In this document: piece by piece, positions 1 through 8,105 of the stretch
How positions within the stretch are numbered: the stretch's first letter is position 1
How the letters are laid out: each line of letters begins with the position of its first letter
From: Aeromonas rivuli
GTDB lineage: Bacteria; Pseudomonadota; Gammaproteobacteria; Enterobacterales; Aeromonadaceae
Assembly (NCBI RefSeq): GCF_000820045.1
Contig: NZ_CDBJ01000071.1
Location: forward strand, 152,467 to 190,139
Reading direction: 5' to 3'
Length of the DNA: 37,673 bases
Translations under genes and position numbers: made by a program
The notes under the pieces: model-generated
What the model was told of the DNA's origin: nothing
Database searches by the model: none
What the model saw: the letters and a program-made list of their open reading frames with translations, nothing else

Positions 1-955
1 CTGCGTTGGCGGCAGGTGTCACCGCTGCTGTTTTCTTTGCCGGGGCTGCATTGGTCGGGGCGGCGGTAATCGATGGCACTGTCGCCGCCGATCTGGCTTC
101 CAACGGGGCCGTGTTCTTGGCTGGCTTGACTGCTTTGGGCTCCTTGAGCGCCTTGCCCTTGCGCAGTCGATGGGCCACATCGGGTACAAAGCTCTGCTTG
201 GCGAGGGCGGGGCGCTCGTAGCCTTGGGTCTCTATGGGAGGCAAGGTTATCTTGTCGTACTTGATGGCTTTGTAGGGGATCCGGCTGAGCAGGTGGGAGA
301 TGCAATTGATGCGGGCGCTGCGCTTGTCATCCGCCTCGACCACGAACCAGGGGCAATCCTCGGTGTCCGTATAGACGAACATGTCATCCTTGGCGCGGGA
401 ATACTCGACCCAGCGCGAGCGGGCATGGAGATCCATGGGGCTGAATTTCCAGCGTTTGATGGGGGTATGGATGCGGTCGAGGAAGCGCTTCTCCTGCTCT
501 TCGTCCGATACCGAGAACCAGTACTTGATGACAATGATGCCCGCGCGGGTCAGCATGCGCTCGAATTCGGGGCAGGCGCGCAGAAACTCGCGGTATTCGT
601 CGTCCTCGCAAAAGCCCATCACTCGCTCGACGCCAGCCCTGTTGTACCAGGAGCGGTCGAACAGTACCATCTCACCGGCGGCGGGCAGGTGGGAGGCGTA
701 ACGCTGGAAGTACCACTGGGTGCGTTCGCGGTCGGAGGGGGCGGGCAGGGCCGCGACCTTGACCACCCGTGGGTTGAGCTGGGCGGTGATGGCCTTGATG
801 ACCCCGCCTTTGCCCGCGGCATCGCGCCCTTCGAACAGGACCACGACCTTGAGCCCCTCCTGTTTGACCCACTCCTGCAGCTTGACGAGCTCGGACTGCA
901 GATTGACCAATGCCTTCTCATACTCTTTCTTGCCAAGCTTGGTAGCCTTGCTCAT
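1..955 (-). CDS. ppk2: Polyphosphate kinase 2 (PPK2 family), C-terminus cut by window edge
   Basis: Transfers phosphate between inorganic polyphosphate and nucleotides in the cytoplasm. Translating the minus strand from the ATG at 955 gives 318 residues with no stop before the edge. Visible motifs are the Walker A-like GRDAAGKG at about residues 43-50 and the Walker B/lid region FDRSWYNRAGVE at about 99-110, followed by the PPK2 core up to about residue 265. The last ~50 residues are an Ala/Lys/Pro-rich low-complexity tail, which is an extension beyond the usual core. The start at 955 was preferred over the in-frame ATG at 961 because GGGAG then sits 6 nt upstream instead of touching the start codon. 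The gene is divergent from the hydrolase-fold gene at 1110. Family call is firm; nucleotide preference (ADP or GDP) is not resolved. Confidence 0.92.
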   Translation of the reverse strand, partial: MSKATKLGKKEYEKALVNLQSELVKLQEWVKQEGLKVVVLFEGRDAAGKGGVIKAITAQLNPRVVKVAALPAPSDRERTQWYFQRYASHLPAAGEMVLFDRSWYNRAGVERVMGFCEDDEYREFLRACPEFERMLTRAGIIVIKYWFSVSDEEQEKRFLDRIHTPIKRWKFSPMDLHARSRWVEYSRAKDDMFVYTDTEDCPWFVVEADDKRSARINCISHLLSRIPYKAIKYDKITLPPIETQGYERPALAKQSFVPDVAHRLRKGKALKEPKAVKPAKNTAPLEARSAATVPSITAAPTNAAPAKKTAAVTPAANA

Positions 956-1109
956 GATCATCTCCCTCTTTGAGTCTTCCCAGCTTGCACCAGTCGCACG
1001 CCCCGTGCCAGGGGTCATATGGTAAACTTCCGTTCATAGCACCCTGTGCCAGAACATCCTGGGTGTCGCCTGAGGTTCTGGTTCCCAGGCCAACTTGTTC
1101 GAGGAACTC

Positions 1110-1910
1110 ATGAGACAGTTTGTGGAAATTGATGCCAGCCCGCTCGCCTACCTGGACGAGGGGCAGGGACCGGCCATTCTGTTTGGCCATGCCTACCTGA
1201 TGGATGCCGAAGCGTGGCGTCCGCAATTAGAGGCGCTCAAGGGGCGCTACCGCTGCATCGTTCCCGAGTTGTGGGGCCATGGTCAGTCGGGGGGCTTGCC
1301 TGCAACCAACGGCAATCTGACCGACGTGGCCAGCCAGATGCTGCAGTTGATGGATAGCCTTGGCATAGCGGAATTCGTACTGGTCGGTCAGGGGCTGGGG
1401 GGGATCTGGGGCATAGAGTTGGCCAAGTTGGTGCCCACTCGGGTGCGCGCCCTGGTGCTGCAAGGCTGCTTTGCTGGCTGGGAGCCCCAGATCAGTCGGG
1501 CGCGCTACCAGGGCTGGCTGGATGAGATAGCCGCCAAGGGAACCGTGCCCAGCGCCATCGCCGCCGGTTTTACTGAACGTTACCTGGCAAATCACCCCCA
1601 TCCGCTGTTGCAGCAGGCCATGATGGCCCGGCTTGCCCAGTGGCCCGCAGACAAGATCGACGCCCTGGTACGGCTCGGTCAGCATTGGATCGGGCGAGAG
1701 GATCGCATCGACTGGCTGCAATACTTCAGCCAGCCGAGTCTGGTCATCATGGGCTGCGAGGAGAAGATACATCCTGTGCTGGAGGGGTATCTGATGGCCG
1801 AGGAGCTGGGGTGTCCGCTCAAAGAGATCCCGGGAGCCGGTCATCTGGCCAGTCTGGAGGCGTCAGCGGCGGTCACCGGGGCGCTGGAGGCGTTCCTCGC
1901 AACCCTATGA
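1110..1910 (+). CDS. α/β-hydrolase-fold protein lacking the usual nucleophile serine
   Basis: A 266-residue protein with the α/β-hydrolase layout: an oxyanion-hole region near FGHAY (about 25-29), ELWGHGQS (about 53-60), the nucleophile elbow at about 92-98 and a late GAGH histidine. The elbow reads VGQGLGG where active relatives have G-x-S-x-G, so the serine position (about 95) is glycine. The usual acid region reads GCEEKIHP, without the typical aspartate. The fold call is solid, but catalysis by the standard Ser-His-Asp triad looks unlikely from sequence. The ATG at 1110 was chosen over the TTG at 1095 because GAGGA lies about 5 nt upstream of it. The gene stands alone and ends just before an intrinsic terminator. 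Substrate or role is unknown. Confidence 0.85.
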   Translation: MRQFVEIDASPLAYLDEGQGPAILFGHAYLMDAEAWRPQLEALKGRYRCIVPELWGHGQSGGLPATNGNLTDVASQMLQLMDSLGIAEFVLVGQGLGGIWGIELAKLVPTRVRALVLQGCFAGWEPQISRARYQGWLDEIAAKGTVPSAIAAGFTERYLANHPHPLLQQAMMARLAQWPADKIDALVRLGQHWIGREDRIDWLQYFSQPSLVIMGCEEKIHPVLEGYLMAEELGCPLKEIPGAGHLASLEASAAVTGALEAFLATL

Positions 1911-1931
1911 CCTGGCCGCCCATCGATTCAG

Positions 1932-1962
1932 AAAGAGGCCCGCATCATGCGGGCCTCTTTTT
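1932..1962. terminator. Bidirectional intrinsic terminator
   Basis: A 12-bp perfect stem (1932-1943 pairs with 1949-1960) with a 5-nt loop and T runs on both sides lies between the convergent hydrolase-fold gene and the MipA-like gene, so it can serve both. Confidence 0.9.
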
Positions 1963-1989
1963 ATGTTCTTGTGCGCAGCTCAGGAGGCG

Positions 1990-2814
1990 TCACCAGATAT
2001 AGCCCAGCCCGACGCCTGCGTAGAGTTCGCCATCATGTTGCACCAGAGGGCTGTCGGCGATGTCGTTATCGTAGAGCTCGTAGTTGACGCCGAATCCACC
2101 AATCCAGTGGGGGCTGAAACGATAGCTGCCAATGATGGAGGCCATGGGGGAGAGGGTGGTGCCCGTGTTCCATTGCGGGCGGCCCGGTGCCACCTCATCG
2201 TCAGAGACGCCGCCGAAGTAGTAGTTGGCCATGTTGTGGCTGCGCAGCATCAGACCAAAGCCCGGCATGACCAGCAGCCTGTCGCGCACTATGGGGAAGT
2301 TGGCCCATGCCATCACTTCCTGACCGTTGCTGGTCCCCGTGACATCGCTGGTGGCCCTTAGGGTCAACAAGGCATACGGGGTCACCAGATCGGCACCAAA
2401 TCCGGCCTCAAACTCGCCCTTGCGCTTGTTTATGCCATCGAAGAAGCGATCGTCATCGGGATCCAGGTTGCCAAAGCGCACCCGCCCGAAGGCATAGGTC
2501 GACAGATTGCCATCCCGGGAGAGGTAGTAGCGGGCCCTGTCCCCCAGATACATCAGGTTCTCACCAAAATAGAGTCCACCAGGTATGGGCAGCATGGTGT
2601 CATCCTGATGCTGATAACGGGCCTGGCCGCCGATAAAGGCGCCTCCCAGCACCAACCCTTTGGGAATGGGGCTGGTGGGGCTGTCACTGGAGAAGGGGCT
2701 CAGGGCACCCAGATCGATGTCGGCGTGGGCAGTGCCAATGGAGCAAGAGGCCAACAGGGCTGCGAGGCTAGCCAGCTTCCGGGCGGTTGACGGTGTCGAT
2801 CGAACAGGGGTCAT
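1990..2814 (-). CDS. MipA/OmpV-like outer-membrane protein
   Basis: A 274-residue protein with a signal peptide ending at AHA-D (about residue 31) and alternating aromatic/polar β-strand patterns. It ends in tryptophan (GLGYIW), as expected for an outer-membrane β-barrel recognised by the BAM machinery. The segments KGLVLGGAFIGGQARY and the repeated Gly/Tyr strand pattern resemble the MipA/OmpV family (MltA-interacting protein / OmpV). An AAGGA ribosome-binding site precedes the ATG by about 8 nt. It is monocistronic and convergent with the hydrolase-fold gene. Scaffold or porin function is not established for this copy; the family call is by resemblance. Confidence 0.8.
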   Translation of the reverse strand: MTPVRSTPSTARKLASLAALLASCSIGTAHADIDLGALSPFSSDSPTSPIPKGLVLGGAFIGGQARYQHQDDTMLPIPGGLYFGENLMYLGDRARYYLSRDGNLSTYAFGRVRFGNLDPDDDRFFDGINKRKGEFEAGFGADLVTPYALLTLRATSDVTGTSNGQEVMAWANFPIVRDRLLVMPGFGLMLRSHNMANYYFGGVSDDEVAPGRPQWNTGTTLSPMASIIGSYRFSPHWIGGFGVNYELYDNDIADSPLVQHDGELYAGVGLGYIW

Positions 2815-3025
2815 GTAAGTCGTCCTTGTTTAACTGCCCGTGTGATAGGCCAGAGGTGTCGAATGAAAAAAGGCGAGCATTTAAGCCGATGCTCGAAGCA
2901 GATGCAAGTTAGCAGGGCGCAACGCATTTAATATCAATAAATTGGCGCCCTATGTCAGGATTATTTTCATCCCGGTTGAACTCTGCTCGCTGGGTCACGA
3001 TGGCGTGGTCTCCAATGGATCACCC

Positions 3026-4090
3026 TTAAGGGGCCGGGCTCTCGTCTCGTTTGGGCCAGGCATTGAGTACGGCCTTGACCAGGGTCGCCAGCGGGATGGC
3101 GAAGAAGACCCCCCAAAATCCCCATAAGCCACCAAAGACCAGCACGGCGATGATGATCACCACAGGGTGCAGATTGACGGCTTCGGAGAAGAGCAGCGGC
3201 ACCAGCAGATTGCCATCGAGGGCCTGGATCACCAGATAGGCGACCATCAGCCAGGCAAATTCAGGTGTCAGCCCCCATTGGAACAGCGCCACCATGGTCA
3301 CCGGCACTGTCACCGCCGCCGCCCCTATGTAGGGAATGAGGACGGAGAAACCCACCGCCACCGCCAGCAGCACCGAGTAGCGCAGTCCCATCAGGGCGAA
3401 GGGAATATAGGTGGCGATGCCGACGATGAGGATCTCGATGACCTTGCCGCGGATATAGTTGATGATTTGATCGTTCATCTCCACCCAGACCCGATTGACC
3501 AAGGTTCGGTTACGGGGCAGGAAGCGGCGTATGCCCGCCAGCAACACCCCCTTGTCCTTGAGCATGAAGAACACCATCAAGGGCACCAGTATGAGGTAAA
3601 TGAGCAGGGCTACCACGTTGACCAGGGAGCTGAGCGAGGCGCTCACCAGGGTCTCGCCGCCGCTCAGGATGCGTTGGCGTATGTTGTCGATCAGCGTCTC
3701 CACCAGGCTGACATCGATGAGCTCGGGGTACTTCTCGGGCAGGGTACGCACATAGTCCTGGGTGTGGCCCAGCATGGCGGGGGACTCTTTGGCCAGATTG
3801 ATCCCCTGGCTGACCAGGGTCGGGATCAGACCAAGCAGCGCCAGCACGGTCAGGGTGAGAAACAGCAGCAATACCAGACCGGTGGCGGGGGTTCGCCCCA
3901 GGCCCAACCGTTGCAACCGGCTCACCGGCCACTCCAGCAGATAGGCCATCACCAGGGCCACCAGCAGCGGCGCCAAGATGTCGCCAAACAGCCAGAGAAT
4001 GGCGAAACAGAACAGCAATAACAGGAACAGGGTGACGGCATTGGGATCGGAGAATCGAGTCTGATACCAGCGTTTCAGGACTTCAAACAT
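3026..4090 (-). CDS. perM: PerM / AI-2E transporter family (DUF20) membrane protein
   Basis: A 354-residue inner-membrane protein. It has hydrophobic pairs near residues 20-52 and 65-90, a large soluble segment at about 95-150, and a C-terminal membrane bundle with the family-typical GFSVLIPYIGAAAV and QALDGNLLVPLLFS segments. The AI-2E exporter-like family includes PerM (E. coli YfgO). The position divergent from bepA matches the E. coli perM-bepA arrangement. It is translated right after the tusA-like gene: the upstream stop is 10 nt away and the GAGGA ribosome-binding site overlaps that stop, so coupling is likely. The transported substrate of PerM proteins is uncertain. Confidence 0.9.
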   Translation of the reverse strand: MFEVLKRWYQTRFSDPNAVTLFLLLLFCFAILWLFGDILAPLLVALVMAYLLEWPVSRLQRLGLGRTPATGLVLLLFLTLTVLALLGLIPTLVSQGINLAKESPAMLGHTQDYVRTLPEKYPELIDVSLVETLIDNIRQRILSGGETLVSASLSSLVNVVALLIYLILVPLMVFFMLKDKGVLLAGIRRFLPRNRTLVNRVWVEMNDQIINYIRGKVIEILIVGIATYIPFALMGLRYSVLLAVAVGFSVLIPYIGAAAVTVPVTMVALFQWGLTPEFAWLMVAYLVIQALDGNLLVPLLFSEAVNLHPVVIIIAVLVFGGLWGFWGVFFAIPLATLVKAVLNAWPKRDESPAP

Positions 4091-4100
4091 GGAGTATTCC

Positions 4101-4334
4101 TCAACAACAGGATGGCTCCCCGACCGTGAATTGCAGGTGCAGGTGCGACGGGGTTTGCTCAGCGCTCAGTATGCAATGGCCAAGGCGCGTCAGATAGGCC
4201 GGGATATCGCGGCGCGAGCCGGGGTCGGACAGGCTGATGGCGAGGGATTGACCGGTTTTAGCCTGGCGCAGCCAGAGCTTGACCATGATGAGTGGCTCAG
4301 GGCAGCGATAGGAGGTCAGATCCAGGTGTTCCAT
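4101..4334 (-). CDS. TusA/SirA-family sulfur carrier-like protein
   Basis: A 77-residue cytoplasmic protein with the family motif R-C-P-E-P at residues 10-14. Cys11 corresponds to the persulfide-carrying cysteine of TusA. Length is normal for the family (about 75-82). It also ends in a Cys-Cys pair, which is unusual and might bind metal or take part in disulfide chemistry; that is inference. It is the first gene of a two-gene operon with perM. Classical TusA supplies sulfur for tRNA thiolation, but this perM-linked paralogue may not be the housekeeping TusA. Confidence 0.85.
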   Translation of the reverse strand: MEHLDLTSYRCPEPLIMVKLWLRQAKTGQSLAISLSDPGSRRDIPAYLTRLGHCILSAEQTPSHLHLQFTVGEPSCC

Positions 4335-4456
4335 AACGGCTCCAGCGGGCGAGACGCCGCTATTATGGCCGTGATGGCAGCCTGAAACAACGCTTGTGGG
4401 CCGTCAGGGGCAAGGGTATCCTGCCGAAGCCCCTTCCTAAAGGAGATAGAGATAAC

Positions 4457-5911
4457 GTGGCACGTTTTTCCCCCCTGATGGCAAGCATTCCCCTGCTGAC
4501 CTCCCTGATGAGCGCCAGCTTTACTGCCCAGGCCAACAATCAGCTGCCCGACATAGGCACAGCCGGGGTGGCGGCGCTGCCCATCGAGCAGGAGGTGCGC
4601 TACGGTAACGCCTTCATGCGCTTTGCCCGTGCCGGTCTGCCCGTTATCGATGATCCCGTGCTCAGCCAGTACATTGACGATCTGGGTCAGCGACTGCTGA
4701 CCAACGCTGACGGGGTGCGCTTCCCCTTCACCTTCTTCCTGATCAACGATCCCAGCATCAACGCGGCGGCCTTCCTTGGCGGGCGGGTCAAGGTACATAC
4801 CGGCCTGTTTCTCTATGCCGACAGCGAGAGCGAACTCGCCTCGGTACTGGCCCACGAAATCACCCACGTCACCCAGCGCCACATCGCCCGTTATCTTGAA
4901 GCCCAGGCGAGCAGCTCGGCCATGACCCTCGCCGGTCTGGTGGGCTCCATCGCCCTGGCGGTGATCAACCCGACCGCCGGTATTGCCGCCCTGCAGACCA
5001 CCCTCGGTCTGTCGATGCAGTCGGCCATCAACTACACCCGGGACAACGAATACGAGGCGGACAGGATCGGCATGAAGACGCTCTATGACGCGGGTTTTGA
5101 CCCCAGCGGCATGGCGACCTTCTTCCAGAAGCTGGCGGCGGAGTATCGTTACGCCAGCAAGCCCCCCGAGATGCTGCTCACTCACCCCCTGCCAGAGACC
5201 CGGATTGCCGAGGCCCGCGCCAGGGCCGCCAGTTACGGCAAACGCAGCCTGCCTCCTAGCCTGGATTTCTGGTTTGCCAAGGTGCGTATTCAGGCGCGTT
5301 TTGGTACGGAGACACAGGCGGCCCTGCTCACCTTCTTCGAGCAACGGCTGAGTCGGGGCGACTACCCCCTCAAGGATGCCGCCCTCTATGGCAAGGCCCT
5401 GGTGCTGCTTCAGCTCAAACGGTCGGACGAGGCCGATGCCATCATGAAGGAGCTGGCCAGCCGCCATCCGGAGGATCTGTTCATCCTGGATGGCCAGACT
5501 GACATCGATCTTGCCAAGGGGCGCAATGCCCAGGCCATCGCCCGCCTCGAGCAGTTCAGACGGCGGATGCCGGATAACGAGGTGGTGGTGATCAACCTGG
5601 GCAACGCCTATCTGGAGGGCGGCAACACCGCCAAGGCGATCGCCATTCTGGATCCCTACGCCCGGGAGCATGAAGAGAACAGCCTGACCTGGAGCCTGCT
5701 GGCCGATGCCTATCGCAAGGCGGGCAAGATGGAAGAGCTGCACATGGCGCGGGCCGAGACCCTCTCCCTGCGCGGCGACTACCAGGCCGCCATCGACGAG
5801 CTGATCGTCGCCCGTGGCACGACCAGCAATAAACTGAATCTGGCCCGTATCGAGGCGAGGATCACCGAGTTGGAACGTGAGAAAAAAGCATTGGAGAGCC
5901 TCAAGATGTGA
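4457..5911 (+). CDS. bepA: BepA-type periplasmic M48 metalloprotease/chaperone with TPR repeats
   Basis: Assists or degrades outer-membrane proteins such as LptD at the BAM complex. The 484-residue product (E. coli BepA is 487) has a signal peptide cleaved after AQA (about residue 26). The zinc site H-E-I-T-H lies at about 133-137 and the downstream glutamate in DNEYEAD matches the third ligand. Tetratricopeptide-like helices fill about residues 290-480. The GTG at 4457 was chosen because it gives a clean signal peptide and has AGGAG 11 nt upstream, although that spacing is long. An earlier in-frame TTG at 4394 would bury the signal sequence. The gene is divergent from tusA-perM and has its own terminator. 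Confidence 0.93.
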   Translation: MARFSPLMASIPLLTSLMSASFTAQANNQLPDIGTAGVAALPIEQEVRYGNAFMRFARAGLPVIDDPVLSQYIDDLGQRLLTNADGVRFPFTFFLINDPSINAAAFLGGRVKVHTGLFLYADSESELASVLAHEITHVTQRHIARYLEAQASSSAMTLAGLVGSIALAVINPTAGIAALQTTLGLSMQSAINYTRDNEYEADRIGMKTLYDAGFDPSGMATFFQKLAAEYRYASKPPEMLLTHPLPETRIAEARARAASYGKRSLPPSLDFWFAKVRIQARFGTETQAALLTFFEQRLSRGDYPLKDAALYGKALVLLQLKRSDEADAIMKELASRHPEDLFILDGQTDIDLAKGRNAQAIARLEQFRRRMPDNEVVVINLGNAYLEGGNTAKAIAILDPYAREHEENSLTWSLLADAYRKAGKMEELHMARAETLSLRGDYQAAIDELIVARGTTSNKLNLARIEARITELEREKKALESLKM

Positions 5912-5928
5912 CGCTTCTTGCGGCGGAT

Positions 5929-5961
5929 AAGGGCGTAGCGGGTCACCGTTGCGCCCTTTTT
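5929..5961 (+). terminator. Intrinsic terminator after bepA
   Basis: AAGGGCG pairs with CGCCCTT across a partly paired inner region, followed by a T run, 18 bp after the bepA stop. It may also serve the convergent TlpA-like gene. Confidence 0.7.
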
Positions 5962-6022
5962 ATTGCCTGGTATGCCCGGACGGGGCAGCTGGCCTGCCCA
6001 GGCAGGCACAGGTGATTGCCGA

Positions 6023-6463
6023 TCACTGGCGGGTCAGGGTCGCCAGCCGTGCGTGATTGAGTTCACCGACCAGGGTCTGCACCAGCTTGCCATCGGCATC
6101 GAGCAGATAGCTGGTGGGCAGCTGGGCGGGGCGGGGGAAGGGCAGCCTGGCGCCGGCTTCGCCGTTGACCTGCATGATGGGCACCTGGATATCGTGACGA
6201 CGGGCCAGCTCTGCCAGCTCGGGCGCGCTCATGCTGTCGAAGCTCAGCGCCACGACCTGCACCTTGCCCTCCCGTTGCAGGGCATTGAGCAGCGGCATCT
6301 CCCGCAGGCAGGGCGCACACCACTGGGCAAAGTAGTTGACCAGCAGTGGCTTGCCCGCGAACCGCTGCAAGCTGACCGGTTCACCCTGGGTGTCGGTCAA
6401 CTCGGGTTGCGGGGTACAGGCGCTCAGCAGAGCGGTCAGTGCCATGGCATGGATTGCTTTCAT
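6023..6463 (-). CDS. TlpA-like thioredoxin-fold lipoprotein
   Basis: A 146-residue protein with a lipoprotein signal (LLSAC, lipid-modified Cys16) followed by a thioredoxin-like fold. The redox motif W-C-A-P-C is at residues 48-52 and a cis-proline-type segment QLPTSYLLD occurs near residue 115. This is the organisation of periplasmic, membrane-anchored TlpA/ResA-like thiol-disulfide reductases. Partner proteins are not indicated by the sequence. It is convergent with bepA and divergent from arsC. The family call is confident; the specific pathway (cytochrome maturation or envelope disulfide repair) cannot be assigned. Confidence 0.88.
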   Translation of the reverse strand: MKAIHAMALTALLSACTPQPELTDTQGEPVSLQRFAGKPLLVNYFAQWCAPCLREMPLLNALQREGKVQVVALSFDSMSAPELAELARRHDIQVPIMQVNGEAGARLPFPRPAQLPTSYLLDADGKLVQTLVGELNHARLATLTRQ

Positions 6464-6637
6464 TGCCTCTCCTTGAGATGCGTCATCAGGTTGGGGCCTC
6501 TTCAGGCCCGAATGGCGGGCGTCTCATACAATTTGATAACCCTCTGGTTTCATTCCATCAATGGAAGACGTGCCTCAGGCTTTGCCATACAATAGCGCCG
6601 TTTCTTCCCCTCTCATGCGATAAATCAGGGAGTTATC

Positions 6638-6988
6638 ATGAGCGAGACCCAAATTTACCACAATCCGCGCTGCTCGAAGAGCCGTGAGACCCTGGCCCTG
6701 CTCGAGCAGCATGGCATCCAGCCCGAGGTGGTGCTCTATCTGGAGCAGGCACCGAGCGAAGCTCAGATCCATCGCCTGCTGAGCCAGCTGGGCTTCGAGG
6801 ATCCCCGCCAGCTGATGCGCACCAAAGAAGACCTCTACAAGGAGCTGGGGTTGGCAAATCTGAGTGGCGAGGCCCTGATCCAGGCCATGCATCAACATCC
6901 CAAACTCATCGAACGCCCCATCGTCATCAAGGATGGCCAGGCCCGGATTGGCCGTCCTCCCGAGCAGGTGCTGGAGATCCTCAAGTGA
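6638..6988 (+). CDS. arsC: ArsC/YfgD-family arsenate reductase (glutaredoxin-type)
   Basis: A 116-residue cytoplasmic protein with the ArsC active-site segment HNPRCSKSRET, in which Cys12 is the expected catalytic cysteine. The downstream part includes the arginine-containing ERPIVIKDGQARIGRPPE segment typical of ArsC/YfgD. E. coli yfgD lies next to bepA, as here, so this is probably the chromosomal YfgD orthologue and not part of an arsenic-resistance operon; no arsB or arsR is nearby. A GGAG ribosome-binding site precedes the ATG. Its stop overlaps the start of the next gene. Arsenate reduction in vivo is not certain for YfgD-type proteins. Confidence 0.92.
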   Translation: MSETQIYHNPRCSKSRETLALLEQHGIQPEVVLYLEQAPSEAQIHRLLSQLGFEDPRQLMRTKEDLYKELGLANLSGEALIQAMHQHPKLIERPIVIKDGQARIGRPPEQVLEILK

Positions 6989-7368
6989 CCACTTTTCACG
7001 CCCGTCTGCTGACCCTGGTCGGCTTCCTTGGTCTGCTGGCCTGGGTCATTATCTGGCACGTCTGGCTCTCTCCGCATCCTGACATCAATCCCTGGTTGCT
7101 GCCGGTGATCTGGACGCTGCCGCTGCTGTTCCCCCTAAAGGGCATACTCCAGGGCAATCCCTACACCCATGCCTGGGGCAACTTCGTGCTGATGCCTTAC
7201 TTCCTGCACTCCCTGACCCTGATCACCGCGGATGAAGGGGAGCGCTGGCTGGCGGTCGTAGAGCTGGTGCTCACCATCCTCGCCTTCGTCGGTACCATCT
7301 ATTATGCCCGCCTGCGCGGGCGGGAATTGGGCCTGAGCATTCGCAAGAAGAAAGAGACCCAGCCATAG
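6985..7368 (+). CDS. DUF2069 inner-membrane protein
   Basis: A 127-residue protein with four hydrophobic segments (about residues 8-28, 35-52, 65-82 and 88-108) and a basic C-terminal tail RKKKE. It matches the DUF2069 family found after arsC in related γ-proteobacteria. It starts with a GTG overlapping the arsC stop by 4 bp, so the two are translationally coupled. No function is known; the coupling suggests co-expression only. Confidence 0.82.
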   Translation: MTTFHARLLTLVGFLGLLAWVIIWHVWLSPHPDINPWLLPVIWTLPLLFPLKGILQGNPYTHAWGNFVLMPYFLHSLTLITADEGERWLAVVELVLTILAFVGTIYYARLRGRELGLSIRKKKETQP

Positions 7369-7380
7369 GTTGTCAGCCAT

Positions 7381-7408
7381 AAAAAAACGCCCCTTGGGGC
7401 GTTTTTTT
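7381..7408. terminator. Bidirectional intrinsic terminator
   Basis: Perfect palindrome of seven A, CGCCCC, TT, GGGGCG and seven T between the convergent DUF2069 gene and acpH. The acpH stop codon overlaps its edge. Confidence 0.93.
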
Positions 7409-8021
7409 ATGGTCGATCCGGGTCAGGAAAATGGGGGCGCGCCTGCCACTCTTGCTGGGTAAAGCGCATCAGGTCGGGGTAGAAGGCAAGAAAGCCTTGC
7501 TCACAGCTGCGCCACTGGGCCGGGGTCAGGGTTGCCAGCGCCAGGCCGAGAGGTTGCGGACGGCGCAACCGCTGGCCTATGCCGTTGAGGGCCCGTGTCA
7601 GCCCGTCCAGCTCGGCATAGGAGGCGAGCCAGTTCTGGCGGACCATGGCTGTTAACGGGGAGGGGAGGCCACCTGGCAGGCGATCCTCATCGGCCAGCAG
7701 GGCGGCATAGCTCTGCTGCAAGAAGAGCGGCAGTGGCGTCTGGCTAAAGCGGGCCCAGTGCAGGCTGAGCCAATGGTCGTAGAGCATATCGGCCAGGATG
7801 GCGCCAAAACGCCGCCAGGGCGGCGCAAAGCAGGCGACCGCGGCTCTGTGTTCGGGGTGGGCATCGGTGAAGGCATCTATCTTGCGATGCAGCCAGATGC
7901 CTGCATCCAGCGATGGCGCCAGCCCGCTTGGCAAGGGGCCCTTGACGAAGTCGCCGAGCAGGTTGCCGGTGAGGGAGCTGTGGGTGTGGGCCGCCAGATG
8001 AAGGTGTGCAAGATAGTTCAT
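7407..8021 (-). CDS. acpH: Acyl carrier protein phosphodiesterase (ACP hydrolase)
   Basis: Removes the 4'-phosphopantetheine arm from holo-ACP. The 204-residue product begins MNYLAHLHLA and has the family's GNLLGDFVKG segment (about 19-28). It also has HRKIDAFTDAHP (about 45-56) and a histidine/aspartate-rich MLYDHWLSLHW region (about 78-88), all typical of AcpH (E. coli YajB, about 193 residues). These His/Asp residues form the metal-dependent phosphodiesterase site in the family. It is monocistronic, 84 bp downstream of the lysO stop on the same strand, and ends in the shared terminator. Confidence 0.93.
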   Translation of the reverse strand: MNYLAHLHLAAHTHSSLTGNLLGDFVKGPLPSGLAPSLDAGIWLHRKIDAFTDAHPEHRAAVACFAPPWRRFGAILADMLYDHWLSLHWARFSQTPLPLFLQQSYAALLADEDRLPGGLPSPLTAMVRQNWLASYAELDGLTRALNGIGQRLRRPQPLGLALATLTPAQWRSCEQGFLAFYPDLMRFTQQEWQARPHFPDPDRP

Positions 8022-8105
8022 GGGGTGCTCGCCGGGTGAGTGAGTGAACCTTAGCCGAGTTCAGGGGGGAGCGTGGTGATGGCCCCCCTTGAACCCGGTT
8101 GTGGC

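Noticed and set aside
170..973. 267-residue open frame on the plus strand over ppk2
   Set aside because: Antisense shadow of PPK2; the minus frame carries clear PPK2 motifs and only lacks a stop because it runs off the edge.
4316..5743. 475-residue minus-strand frame opposite bepA
   Set aside because: Shadow caused by GC-rich codon bias; bepA carries the HExxH and TPR features.
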